A stretch of 44,113 nt of DNA from Rhodococcus maanshanensis NBRC 100610. GTDB lineage: Bacteria > Actinomycetota > Actinomycetes > Mycobacteriales > Mycobacteriaceae. Of the stretch, positions 17,357 through 25,123 are shown one piece after another. The position numbers were made by a program, and so were the translations under genes. Below the pieces are notes generated by a model. The model ran no database searches, had not been told where the DNA came from, and saw nothing but the letters and a program-made list of their open reading frames with translations. How positions within the stretch are numbered: the first letter of the stretch is position 1; every line of letters starts with the position of its first letter. The stretch spans positions 1-44,113 of the forward strand of contig NZ_BCXA01000055.1 in the NCBI RefSeq assembly GCF_001894865.1. The letters run 5' to 3'.

Positions 17357-18118
17357 ATGTCTGATGAAGTGCTGCTCGAACGTCGTGGCCGCATCCTGGT
17401 CATCACCATCAATCGCCCCGAGGCGCGCAACGCGATCAACGCCGCGGTCAGCAACGGACTCGCGGCCGCGGTCGACGAACTCGACGCCGATGCGGACCTG
17501 TCGCTCGCCGTCCTGACCGGTGCCGGGGGCAACTTCTGCGCCGGCATGGACCTCAAGGCGTTCGTCGCGGGCGAGAACGTGATCGCCCCCGGCAAGGGGC
17601 TCGGGTTCACCGAGGCGCCGCCCCGCAAACCGATCATCTCCGCCGTCGAGGGATACGCACTCGCAGGCGGCACCGAGCTGGTGCTGGCGACGGACCTGGT
17701 GGTCGCCTCCTCGGAGGCGCGGTTCGGCATCCCCGAGGTCAAGCGGGGACTGGTCGCGGCCGGTGGCGGACTGCTGAGGCTGCCGAAGCGGATTCCGTAC
17801 CAGAAGGCGCTCGAATTGGCGCTCACCGGAGACAGTTTCACCGCCGAGGAGGCGCACGGCTACGGCTTCGTCAACCGGCTGACCGAACCCGGCAAGGCTC
17901 TCGACGGCGCGCTGGAGCTGGCCGAGCGGATCACCGCCAACGGCCCGCTCGCGGTCGCGGCCACCAAGGAGGTGATCGTCAAGTCGTCAGCGTGGACCGA
18001 CGAGGAGGCGTTCACCCGGCAGCTCGAGCTGATGGGTCCGGTCTTCGCATCGGAGGACGCGCAGGAGGGGGCGATCGCCTTCGCGCAGAAGCGCGCGCCG
18101 GTCTGGAAGGGCCGATAG
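17357..18118 (+). CDS. Enoyl-CoA hydratase (crotonase) family protein, EchA-type
   Basis: 253 residues. Canonical crotonase pattern: TINRPEARNAINAAV near 17-31, first oxyanion segment NFCAGMDLKAF near 59-69, second segment GYALAGGTELVLATDLV with Glu, and GIPEVKRGLVAAGGG with the second Glu. This fits hydration of enoyl-CoA in beta-oxidation or a related degradative pathway. It sits between another crotonase and a DUF1254 lipoprotein gene that starts 2 bp after its stop. Confidence 0.9.
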   Translation: MSDEVLLERRGRILVITINRPEARNAINAAVSNGLAAAVDELDADADLSLAVLTGAGGNFCAGMDLKAFVAGENVIAPGKGLGFTEAPPRKPIISAVEGYALAGGTELVLATDLVVASSEARFGIPEVKRGLVAAGGGLLRLPKRIPYQKALELALTGDSFTAEEAHGYGFVNRLTEPGKALDGALELAERITANGPLAVAATKEVIVKSSAWTDEEAFTRQLELMGPVFASEDAQEGAIAFAQKRAPVWKGR

Positions 18119-18120
18119 CG

Positions 18121-19476
18121 GTGCGCCGACGTCGGGTGGCCGTGCTGTCGGCACTCGTGCTGGTGGCCGGGCTACTCGGCGGATGCGCAACGCAGGAACA
18201 GGATTCGGCGACGGACCAGGCGGAGATCGCCGCCGACGGCTACGTCTACGGCTATGCCCCGGTCGCCCTGGCCAGGACCAGGGCCAACATGATCTGCCTG
18301 CTGCCGGTCAACCAGCTCTACAGCCAGTCCGCCATGTCGGGGCCGGAGACCAGGGTGGTCGTCGCCCCGAACGCGGACACCCTGTACTCGATCGCCTGGC
18401 TCGACCTCCGGTCCGGACCGGTGCTGCTGACCCATCCCGAGATGGGGGAGCGGTACTTCGATTTCCAGCTCCTCGACATGTACACCAACGTGTTCGGCAA
18501 CATCGGTACAAGGGAGACCGGGCAGGCGGCCGGCTCGCACGTGATCGTGCCGCCAGGGTGGCACGGCGAGACGCCCGCGGGCGCAGCGGTGATCGAGTCA
18601 CCCACATGGGATGCCTGGGTGATCGGGCGCACCCTTGTGGAGTCCGATGCGGACCTCGCCGCGGCACGTGCCGCCCAGCAGCAGTACGCGATGACCGTGC
18701 TCACCTCCCCGATCCCGGACGCGCCGCCGCCGTTGCCACCGACCGACTGCGGCAACAACCCGGCACCGCAGGCGATCGCGGGATCCGGCCCGAAAGTCTT
18801 CGACGAGCTCTCCGCGATCCTCGCCGCCAACCCGCCGCCCGAGGCGGACGCGCCGATGCTCGAGCAGCTCGCCACCCTCGGGGTGACGCCCGGCGCGACC
18901 CCGAGCAGCGGCGAACCGGACGACGTCACGGCCATGGCCGCGGGAGTGGTCCGCGGGGACAAGCAGATCGTCGGGCTCGCGAGCACCTCGTCCGGCGGCG
19001 ACGGCCCATGGAGCTCGTTGCAGGACGCGGGCCGGTACGGCACCGACTACCTGCACCGCGCCGGGGTGGCGAAGATCGGGCTCGGGGCGAACGTGCCCGA
19101 GGAGTCGATGTATTACGTCGCCAGGACCGACGCGGGGGGCGCCGCGCTGCGCGGAGACGGTGACGGCTACCGCCTGCACTTCCCGGCAGACGGGCTGCCG
19201 CCGATCGACGAGCGCGGCTTCTGGTCCGTCACCCTGTACGGACCGGACATGTTCTTCGTTGCGAACCCGTTGGGACGCTATGCGATCGGTGACCGTACCC
19301 CCGGACTGGTGCGGGGCGCCGATGGCTCGCTCGACCTCTGGATCGGGGCCAAGCCGCCCGCGTCCGGCCCGTCCAACTGGTTGCCCGCCCCGCCCGGCGA
19401 GTTCGTCCTCATGCTGCGCTCCTACCTGCCGACCGACCAGTCGTGGACGCCGCCCGCGCCGGAACCGGGGCGTTGA
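18121..19476 (+). CDS. DUF1254/DUF1214 lipoprotein
   Basis: 451 residues from the GTG at 18121 (GGAAGGG 9 nt upstream). Signal peptide with lipobox LLGGC, lipidation near Cys22. The DUF1254 part begins AADGYVYGYAPVALARTRAN and contains APNADTLYSIAWLDLRSGPV and ERYFDFQLLDMYTN. The C-terminal DUF1214 part contains ERGFWSVTLYGPDMFFV, NPLGRYAIGDRTPGL and NWLPAPPGEFVLMLRSYLP. The family is widespread and of unknown function, probably a surface beta-sandwich protein. The 2-bp gap to the crotonase gene argues for co-transcription, though no functional link is evident. Confidence 0.92.
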   Translation: MRRRRVAVLSALVLVAGLLGGCATQEQDSATDQAEIAADGYVYGYAPVALARTRANMICLLPVNQLYSQSAMSGPETRVVVAPNADTLYSIAWLDLRSGPVLLTHPEMGERYFDFQLLDMYTNVFGNIGTRETGQAAGSHVIVPPGWHGETPAGAAVIESPTWDAWVIGRTLVESDADLAAARAAQQQYAMTVLTSPIPDAPPPLPPTDCGNNPAPQAIAGSGPKVFDELSAILAANPPPEADAPMLEQLATLGVTPGATPSSGEPDDVTAMAAGVVRGDKQIVGLASTSSGGDGPWSSLQDAGRYGTDYLHRAGVAKIGLGANVPEESMYYVARTDAGGAALRGDGDGYRLHFPADGLPPIDERGFWSVTLYGPDMFFVANPLGRYAIGDRTPGLVRGADGSLDLWIGAKPPASGPSNWLPAPPGEFVLMLRSYLPTDQSWTPPAPEPGR

Positions 19477-19515
19477 CGCGGGATACTGGACGCCTGACGA
19501 CCTCAGGAGGACACC

Positions 19516-20490
19516 GTGTCGACCCCGCTCGCCGAGCTGCACATGCACATCGAGGGATCCCTCGAGCCGGAGCTGATCTTTGCGCTAGCCGAGCGCAACA
19601 AGGTGGAGCTGCCCTATCGGGACCTCGATGACCTGCGTGGACGCTACGAATTCAGCGATCTGCAGTCCTTCCTGGACCTCTACTTCGCGAACATGGCGGT
19701 GCTGCGGACCGAGCAGGACTTCGCCGACCTGGCCCGCGCCTACTTCGCCCGCGCGGCGGCGGGCGGGGTGGGGCACGCCGAGATCTTCTTCAACCCGCAG
19801 GCGCACACCGCGCGCGGGGTGCCGCTGCGCGCGGTCCTCGACGGGCTCGGCGATGCCGTCCGCGCCAGCGCGGCCGAGTTCGGTCTGACCAGCGACCTCA
19901 TCGTCGCGGTGCTGCGGGACCGGCCTGCCGAGGAGGGCATGGCGATGCTCGACGAGCTGCTCGGGCTCGACGTCCCGGTGCTGGGCATCGGGCTCGATTC
20001 GGCGGAGGTGGGCAACCCGCCGTCGCTGTTCGAGGACGTTTTCGCGCGGGCCCGCGCCAACGGACTGCGGGCCGTCGCCCATGCGGGGGAGGAGGGCCCG
20101 CCGGAGTACATCCGGCAGGCGCTGGACGTGCTCAAGGTGGAGCGGGTCGACCACGGGGTGCGCTGCCTCGAGGACGCCGAGCTGGTGGCGCGCCTGGTCG
20201 AGGAGCAGATCCCGCTGACGGTGTGCCCGCTGTCGAATGTGCGGCTGCGGGTGGTCGACACGCTCGCCGACCACCCGCTGCGCACCATGCTCGACGCCGG
20301 CCTGCTGGTGACCGTGAACTCCGATGACCCGGCCTACTTCGGCGGGTACGTCGACGACAACTTCGCCCGCCTGCAGGCCGAGCTGGGGCTGACCGCCGAG
20401 GAGCGGGAGACCCTGGCCCGCAACTCGATCCGGGCCTCGTTCGCCTCCCAGGAGCGCAAGGCCGCACTCCTGGGAGGCGCGGGGCGTTAG
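19516..20490 (+). CDS. Adenine deaminase (adenosine deaminase family)
   Basis: 324 residues. Deaminates adenine to hypoxanthine in purine salvage. Metal site: HMHIEGSLEPEL at the N-terminus, HAGEEGPPEYIRQALD with the third His and catalytic Glu region, ERVDHGVRCLED with the catalytic His, and NSDDPAYFGGYV with the metal Asp. The strings EGSLEPEL, DSAEVGNPP and SDDPAYFGGYV are those of the adenine-specific branch (Pseudomonas PA0148, fungal Aah1) rather than adenosine deaminases. GTG start at 19516 with a perfect AGGAGG 5 nt upstream. Its end overlaps the convergent thiolase gene by 4 bp. Confidence 0.9.
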   Translation: MSTPLAELHMHIEGSLEPELIFALAERNKVELPYRDLDDLRGRYEFSDLQSFLDLYFANMAVLRTEQDFADLARAYFARAAAGGVGHAEIFFNPQAHTARGVPLRAVLDGLGDAVRASAAEFGLTSDLIVAVLRDRPAEEGMAMLDELLGLDVPVLGIGLDSAEVGNPPSLFEDVFARARANGLRAVAHAGEEGPPEYIRQALDVLKVERVDHGVRCLEDAELVARLVEEQIPLTVCPLSNVRLRVVDTLADHPLRTMLDAGLLVTVNSDDPAYFGGYVDDNFARLQAELGLTAEERETLARNSIRASFASQERKAALLGGAGR

Positions 20491-21656
20491 ATCCGCTCGT
20501 AGATGGTGGCGTTCGCGGTGCCGCCGCCCTCGCACATGGTCTGCAGTCCGTACCGGGCGCCGGTGCGCTGGAGGTGGTGCACGAGGGTGGTGGCCAGGCG
20601 GGCGCCGGATCCGCCGAGCGGGTGGCCGAGGGAGATGGCGCCGCCGAGCGGGTTCAACTTGTCCGACGCGGCGCCGGTCTCACGCTGCCAGGCCAGCGGC
20701 ACCGAGGCGAAGGCCTCGTTGACCTCGAAGACGTCGATGTCGTCGATGGACAGCCCGGACCTCTTGAGAGCCAGCGCGGTCGCCGGGATCGGTCCGGTGA
20801 GCATCTTGACCGGGTCGTCGCCGGTGACGACGGCGGTGTGCACCCGGGCGAGCGGGGTCAGGCCGAGCGCCTTCGCCTTCTCCGAGGTCATGATGAGCAC
20901 GGCCGCGGCGCCGTCGGAGATCTGCGAGGCATTGCCCGCGGTGACGACGCCGTTCTCGCGGAACGGGGCCTTGAGGCCGGCCAGCTTCTCGACGGTGGAG
21001 CCGCGGCGGATGCCCTCGTCGGCGTCGACGATCGTGCCGTCGACGGTGACCGGGGCGATCTCGCCTGCGAACGCGCCGTCGTCCTGGGCTCGGGCGGCGC
21101 GCTCGTGCGAGGCCACCGCGTACTCGTCGAGCTCGGTGCGCGAGATGCCCCACTGCTCGGCGATGATCTCCGCGCCGACGCCCTGGTTGAACCGGCCGTT
21201 GAAGCCGGGCGCCTGCAGCGCGTCCGCGTAGCGCTCGCGGGCGGGGCCGCCCATGTCGCCGGTGCCGGGGACCGCGGACGATCCGAGCGGCACCGCGGAC
21301 ATGATCTCGACGCCGCCGGCGATGATCACGTCGGCCTGGCCGGACACGACGGTCGCGGCCGCGGTGGAGATGGCCTGCTGCGAGGAGCCGCACTGGCGGT
21401 CCATGGTGAAGCCGGGGATGGACTCCGGCCAGCCCGCGCCCAGCACGGCCATCCGGCCGATGTTGCCGGTCTGCATGCCGACGCTGTTCACGTTGCCCCA
21501 GTGGACGTCGTCGACGACGGTCGGGTCGATGCCGGTGCGGGCCGCGATCGCGCGCAGCACGTGCGCGGACAGCTCGACGGCGTGCACGCCGGACAGTGCG
21601 CCGCCGCGTTTGCCGACGGGGGTGCGGACGGCCTCGACGATCACCGCATCACGCAT
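20487..21656 (-). CDS. Thiolase (acetyl-CoA C-acyltransferase)
   Basis: 389 residues. Condenses or cleaves acyl-CoA plus acetyl-CoA in beta-oxidation or ketogenesis. Nucleophilic Cys89 in MDRQCGSSQQAI, NEAFASVPLAW, the catalytic His in LGHPLGGSGARLATT, and the second Cys in TMCEGGGTANATIYERI at the end. The ATG at 21656 (MRDAVIVEAVRTPVGK) is preferred to a TTG two codons upstream. A GATTC-N6-GAATC palindrome lies about 35 bp upstream. Degradative thiolases of this form often act with crotonases, but the crotonase genes nearby are on the other strand. Confidence 0.93.
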   Translation of the reverse strand: MRDAVIVEAVRTPVGKRGGALSGVHAVELSAHVLRAIAARTGIDPTVVDDVHWGNVNSVGMQTGNIGRMAVLGAGWPESIPGFTMDRQCGSSQQAISTAAATVVSGQADVIIAGGVEIMSAVPLGSSAVPGTGDMGGPARERYADALQAPGFNGRFNQGVGAEIIAEQWGISRTELDEYAVASHERAARAQDDGAFAGEIAPVTVDGTIVDADEGIRRGSTVEKLAGLKAPFRENGVVTAGNASQISDGAAAVLIMTSEKAKALGLTPLARVHTAVVTGDDPVKMLTGPIPATALALKRSGLSIDDIDVFEVNEAFASVPLAWQRETGAASDKLNPLGGAISLGHPLGGSGARLATTLVHHLQRTGARYGLQTMCEGGGTANATIYERI

Positions 21657-21689
21657 GGTCAACTCGCTCTCTGTCGTCGGCCACAGCCG

Positions 21690-21705
21690 GATTCGATATT
21701 GAATC
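21690..21705 (-). promoter_or_regulatory. Palindrome upstream of the thiolase gene
   Basis: GATTCGATATTGAATC is an inverted repeat with 5-bp arms around 6 bp, in an AT-rich patch about 35 bp before the thiolase start. The position suits an operator or core promoter. No regulator can be assigned. Confidence 0.35.
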
Positions 21706-21822
21706 TAATCATTTACCGGATGAGGCGACGCGAGCCTTCCCGACTGCTGGGAGTCCGGTGGCCGTGGTGTTGCTGCGCGAGGAGGTGCCTGCTCCGACCT
21801 CCCCGCGCTCGTCCGGGGCGAC

Positions 21823-23136
21823 CTAGCCGAGCACCTGGCGCAGGTAGGCGTTGTCGAACACGCGGGCCGGGTCGTACTTGTCCCGCACCGAACGGAACTC
21901 GTCGAAGTGCGCGTAGGTCGGCTGCAGATCCGCCGCGGTGCGCGAGTGCAGCTTGCCCCAGTGCGGTCGTCCGTCGACGGCGCGCGCGATCGACTCCACG
22001 GCGTTGAAGTACTCGGTGTGATCGCGACGGTGGTACTGGTGCACGGCGATGTACGCGGAGTCGCGGCCGTTGGCGGTCGACAGCCAGACATCGTCGGCCG
22101 CGGCGAAGCGGACCTCGACCGGGAAGGCGACCCGGAAGTCGGACTTCTGCAGCCAGCCGTCGATCTCGCGGAGCGTCTCGGGGAGCGCCTCGGCGGGGAT
22201 CGCGTATTCCATCTCGCGGAACCGAACCCGGCGCGGGGAGGCGAACACCGCGTAGTTGCGATCGGTGAACTCGCGCGCCGAGAGCGCCCGCGAGGAGACG
22301 TTGTTGATCCGCGGGATCGCGGCAGGGAACCGGGTGGCGAACCGGTTGACGCCCTCGAAAAGGGTGTTGGAGAGCAGCTCGTCGTCGACGTAGCCGCGGA
22401 TCTTGTTGACGGGGGTGAGCGGGGTGTTACCGGGGAGGCGCGTGTTGTGCTTGGTCAGCACCCGGTCGGTGTGCGGGAACCAGTAGAACTCGAAGTGGTC
22501 GACGCCGTTGGCGTGCTCGTCGATCCGTTCCATGGTCTCGCTCAGTCGCGCGGGGGCCTCGACAGCGCGCATGGCGTAGGCGGGTTCGCACAGCAGCGTC
22601 ATGGATGCGATGACGCCGAGCGCCCCGAGGCCGAGCCGCGCCGCGTTGAACAGTTCGGCGTTCTCCTCGGCGGAGCAGTTCACCACCGAGCCGTCCGCCA
22701 GCACGATCTGCAGGCCGCGCACCTGGGTGGCCAGGCCACCGAAACGGGCGCCCGTGCCGTGGGTGCCGGTCGAGATCGCGCCCGCGATCGACTGCACGTC
22801 GATGTCGCCGAGGTTCGTCATCGCGAGACCCAGAGACCACAATGTGGGATTGAGTTCGTTCAGTCGGGTGCCCGCGAGGACGGTGACGAGGGCGCCCGAT
22901 GGTTCCACCGGGATCACGGACTGGATCCCCGTAAGGTTGTCCAGGCTGATCTGCACGCCGTCGGTGACCGCGACCGGCGTGAAGGAATGTCCGGCACCAA
23001 TGCACTTGACGTGCAAGCCTTCCGCTGCGGCGCGGGTGATCTCGTCACTCAGCTCCGCGACAGTCGCGGGCGCGGCGAGGCGAGTGGGCCGCGCGCTCGC
23101 GCAGCCGGCCCAGTTCTGCCAGAAATGTGATTCCAT
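21823..23136 (-). CDS. D-arabinono-1,4-lactone oxidase / L-gulono-lactone dehydrogenase family FAD enzyme
   Basis: 437 residues of the VAO/ALO flavoprotein family. The FAD domain shows IGAGHSFTPVAVTDGVQISL near 47-66, the LGDIDVQSIAGAISTGTHGTG segment in two parts (NLGDIDVQSIAGAI, STGTHGTGARFGG) and GLGALGVIASMTL. The C-terminal ALO domain contains the family motif RPHWGKLHSRT and the final DPARVFDNAYLRQVLG. The mycobacterial relative Rv1771 oxidises L-gulono-1,4-lactone. Divergent from a TetR gene with a perfect 18-bp palindrome between them, so it is very likely repressed by that TetR. Confidence 0.92.
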   Translation of the reverse strand: MESHFWQNWAGCASARPTRLAAPATVAELSDEITRAAAEGLHVKCIGAGHSFTPVAVTDGVQISLDNLTGIQSVIPVEPSGALVTVLAGTRLNELNPTLWSLGLAMTNLGDIDVQSIAGAISTGTHGTGARFGGLATQVRGLQIVLADGSVVNCSAEENAELFNAARLGLGALGVIASMTLLCEPAYAMRAVEAPARLSETMERIDEHANGVDHFEFYWFPHTDRVLTKHNTRLPGNTPLTPVNKIRGYVDDELLSNTLFEGVNRFATRFPAAIPRINNVSSRALSAREFTDRNYAVFASPRRVRFREMEYAIPAEALPETLREIDGWLQKSDFRVAFPVEVRFAAADDVWLSTANGRDSAYIAVHQYHRRDHTEYFNAVESIARAVDGRPHWGKLHSRTAADLQPTYAHFDEFRSVRDKYDPARVFDNAYLRQVLG

Positions 23137-23148
23137 TCACTCACTATC

Positions 23149-23166
23149 TCCTGGACGATCGTCCAG
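23149..23166. promoter_or_regulatory. TetR operator, perfect 18-bp palindrome
   Basis: CCTGGACGATCGTCCAGG lies 12 bp before the lactone oxidase start and 46 bp before the divergent TetR start. A second copy of the core, TGGAC-N4-GTCCA, is found at 23874-23887 before the gene downstream of tetR. Position, symmetry and recurrence make it the operator of the TetR encoded at 23213. Confidence 0.85.
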
Positions 23167-23212
23167 GTCAACACCTGATACGGAACTTGCTCCGGCGTTC
23201 TAGGATCGGCAG

Positions 23213-23869
23213 ATGCTGAATAGGCTTCCTGCGGACGAACGTCGCGCCCAACTCGTCGAGTCCGCGATGGGTATCGCGGAGCGCACCGGGATCAATTCCG
23301 TCACCATTCGTGCCGTCGCCGAGGAGGCAGGGGTCTCGCTCGGGGTGGTCCACTATTGCTTCGAGAACAAGGAGGCGCTGGTCGCCGCCATGGGCGAGGC
23401 TCTCGTTCTCCAGCTCAGCGGTGCGCTGCGGTACGCGTTCGGCACGGCGCAGGGAGACGGCGACCAGAGCGGCCTGCGTGGCCTGCGCGAGGTGCTGCAC
23501 AGCGGCCTGTCCAATATGTGGCCGCTCATCGAGATGACGCCGAACCGGCAGCTGCTCACCTATGAGATCACCGCGTACGGGCTCAGGCAGCAGGCCGCGG
23601 GCGCCGAGCTCGCCGGATCCATCGCCTCCCTGCAGTACCAGACCATGGACGTCGAGGCGACCGCGTTCCTCGAGGAGACGGCCCGGTACACGGGGACCAC
23701 CTGGACCGAACCGGTCGAGCACATCGCTCGCTTCTGCCTGGCGGTGATCGACGGCATCGTGCTGCGGTGGCTCGTCGACCGTGACGGCGAGGCGGTGATC
23801 GCCCAACTCGACGACGCGGTGCAGATGATCGCCATGAAGGCGGTAGAGGCGGAAACCGAGCAGGGCTAA
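23213..23869 (+). CDS. TetR/AcrR family transcriptional regulator
   Basis: 218 residues. The N-terminal HTH (about 10-58) reads RAQLVESAMGIAERTG, SVTIRAVAEEAGVSLGVVHY and CFENKEALVAAMGE, the TetR signature. The C-terminal all-helical ligand domain extends to residue 218. It sits between the divergent lactone oxidase and the co-directional PLP enzyme, both preceded by the same GGAC-N4-GTCC palindrome, so it is likely the repressor of both and of itself. The ligand is unknown; a substrate of the lactone oxidase or aldolase would be the natural guess. Confidence 0.93.
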   Translation: MLNRLPADERRAQLVESAMGIAERTGINSVTIRAVAEEAGVSLGVVHYCFENKEALVAAMGEALVLQLSGALRYAFGTAQGDGDQSGLRGLREVLHSGLSNMWPLIEMTPNRQLLTYEITAYGLRQQAAGAELAGSIASLQYQTMDVEATAFLEETARYTGTTWTEPVEHIARFCLAVIDGIVLRWLVDRDGEAVIAQLDDAVQMIAMKAVEAETEQG

Positions 23870-23873
23870 AACC

Positions 23874-23887
23874 TGGACACTCGTCCA
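23874..23887. promoter_or_regulatory. Second TetR operator copy
   Basis: TGGACACTCGTCCA shares the arms of the palindrome at 23149-23166 (identical TGGAC and GTCCA, different 4-bp centre). It lies 22 bp before the start of the PLP deaminase/aldolase gene and 5 bp after the tetR stop codon. Confidence 0.75.
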
Positions 23888-23906
23888 ACTGAGTGGTTGA
23901 CTCTGG

Positions 23907-23978
23907 CCATGACCTCGACCCGCGAACGGCTGGACTCCTACGCCATGACCTCCACTCGCGAACGGCTGGACGCCGCTA
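23907..23978 (+). repeat. 36-bp tandem duplication at the start of the PLP enzyme gene
   Basis: Two tandem 36-bp units (23907-23942 and 23943-23978) encode MTSTRERLDSYA and MTSTRERLDAAT. They differ at a few positions. Each unit includes its own ATG (23909 and 23945), so both could serve as starts. Confidence 0.9.
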
Positions 23979-25123
23979 CCCGTGAGCTCGATCCGCCGCT
24001 GGCCGCGGTGGACCTGGGCACGCTGCGCACCAACGCCGCGGACCTCGTCCGGCGCGCCGGTGGCACCCCGGTCCGGGTGGCCAGCAAGTCGGTGCGCTGC
24101 CGGGCGGTGCTCGAGGAGACCCTTGGCTCCGGGCTCACCGCGCAGGGTGGATTCCGGGGCATCATGTCCTACTCGCTGCGCGAGGCGATCTGGCTGGTGC
24201 GGCTCGGCGCGCGCGACGTGCTGATGGGGTACCCGACCGTCGACAGGAGTGCGCTCGCCGAGCTCGCCTCCGACCCGCTGCTGCTCGAGTCGATCACGTT
24301 GATGGTCGACAACCCGGCCCAGCTCGAGGTGCTGCACGGCGCGGCGGGCAGCACCTCGGTGCCCGCCCGGGTGTGCCTCGACATCGATGCCTCGCTGCGG
24401 GTTGGCCCCCTCCATCTCGGCGTCCGGCGGTCACCGCTGCGGACGCCCGAGGAGGCCGAGGTCGTCGCCCGTGAGGCCAAGCGCCGCGGGTTCGTCGTGG
24501 TGGGCGTGATGTTCTACGAGGCGCAGATCGCCGGTCTGCCCGACACCAGCGCGCCGGTCCGGCTGGTCAAGCGCGCCTCCGCGGCCGAGCTCGCGACCAG
24601 GCGCTCGGCCGTCGTCGATGCGGTCACCGCCGCCGTCGGCGAGCTGCAGATCGTCAACAGTGGCGGCACCGGCTCGCTCGAGGTCAGCTCCGCCGACAGC
24701 TCGGTCACCGAGGTGACGGCCGGCTCCGGGTTGTACGTGCCGACGCTCTTCGACCGGTACAACGCGTTCACTCCGCGCCCGTCGGTGTACTTCGCGTTGT
24801 CCGCGGTCCGCAAGCCGACGTCCCGCATCGCCACCCTGTTCGGTGGCGGCTACATCGCCTCGGGCCCTGCGGGTCCCACGCGGGTGCCGACCCCCGTCTG
24901 GCCTGCGGGCCTCAAGCTCACCAGGAACGAGGGCGCGGGCGAGGTCCAGACCCCGGTGACCGGTGATCCGGCCGCAGCCCTCCAGATCGGGGACCGGGTC
25001 TGGTTCCGGCACGCCAAGGCGGGCGAGCTGTGCGAGCGGTTCAACGAGCTGCACCTCGTCGACGCCGACGGGACCCGCACCACGGTGCCGACCTTCCGTG
25101 GTGAGGGGCAGTGCTTCGGCTAG
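23909..25123 (+). CDS. Amino acid deaminase/aldolase, alanine-racemase-fold PLP enzyme
   Basis: 404 residues from ATG 23909 (392 from ATG 23945). A fold-type III PLP enzyme like D-threonine aldolase or D-serine dehydratase: the PLP Lys is expected in PVRVASKSVRC near the N-terminus, followed by ARVCLDIDASLRVG, a strand VVVGVMFYEAQIAG, the phosphate-binding region IVNSGGTGSLEVSS, and a C-terminal beta-domain ending VPTFRGEGQCFG with a possible metal-site Cys. The N-terminus carries a 36-bp tandem duplication that doubles the first twelve residues. Preceded by a TetR operator and 40 bp from tetR. A role with the divergent lactone oxidase in sugar/amino-acid catabolism is inferred. Converges on the helicase gene with 4 bp overlap. 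Confidence 0.85.
   Translation: MTSTRERLDSYAMTSTRERLDAATRELDPPLAAVDLGTLRTNAADLVRRAGGTPVRVASKSVRCRAVLEETLGSGLTAQGGFRGIMSYSLREAIWLVRLGARDVLMGYPTVDRSALAELASDPLLLESITLMVDNPAQLEVLHGAAGSTSVPARVCLDIDASLRVGPLHLGVRRSPLRTPEEAEVVAREAKRRGFVVVGVMFYEAQIAGLPDTSAPVRLVKRASAAELATRRSAVVDAVTAAVGELQIVNSGGTGSLEVSSADSSVTEVTAGSGLYVPTLFDRYNAFTPRPSVYFALSAVRKPTSRIATLFGGGYIASGPAGPTRVPTPVWPAGLKLTRNEGAGEVQTPVTGDPAAALQIGDRVWFRHAKAGELCERFNELHLVDADGTRTTVPTFRGEGQCFG

Noticed and set aside
21720-21822. GGAGGT ... ACCTCC and CCCCG ... CGGGG inverted repeats after the lactone oxidase gene as a terminator
   Set aside because: Only 5-6 bp stems, no T-run, and short GC-rich inverted repeats are expected by chance at this base composition.
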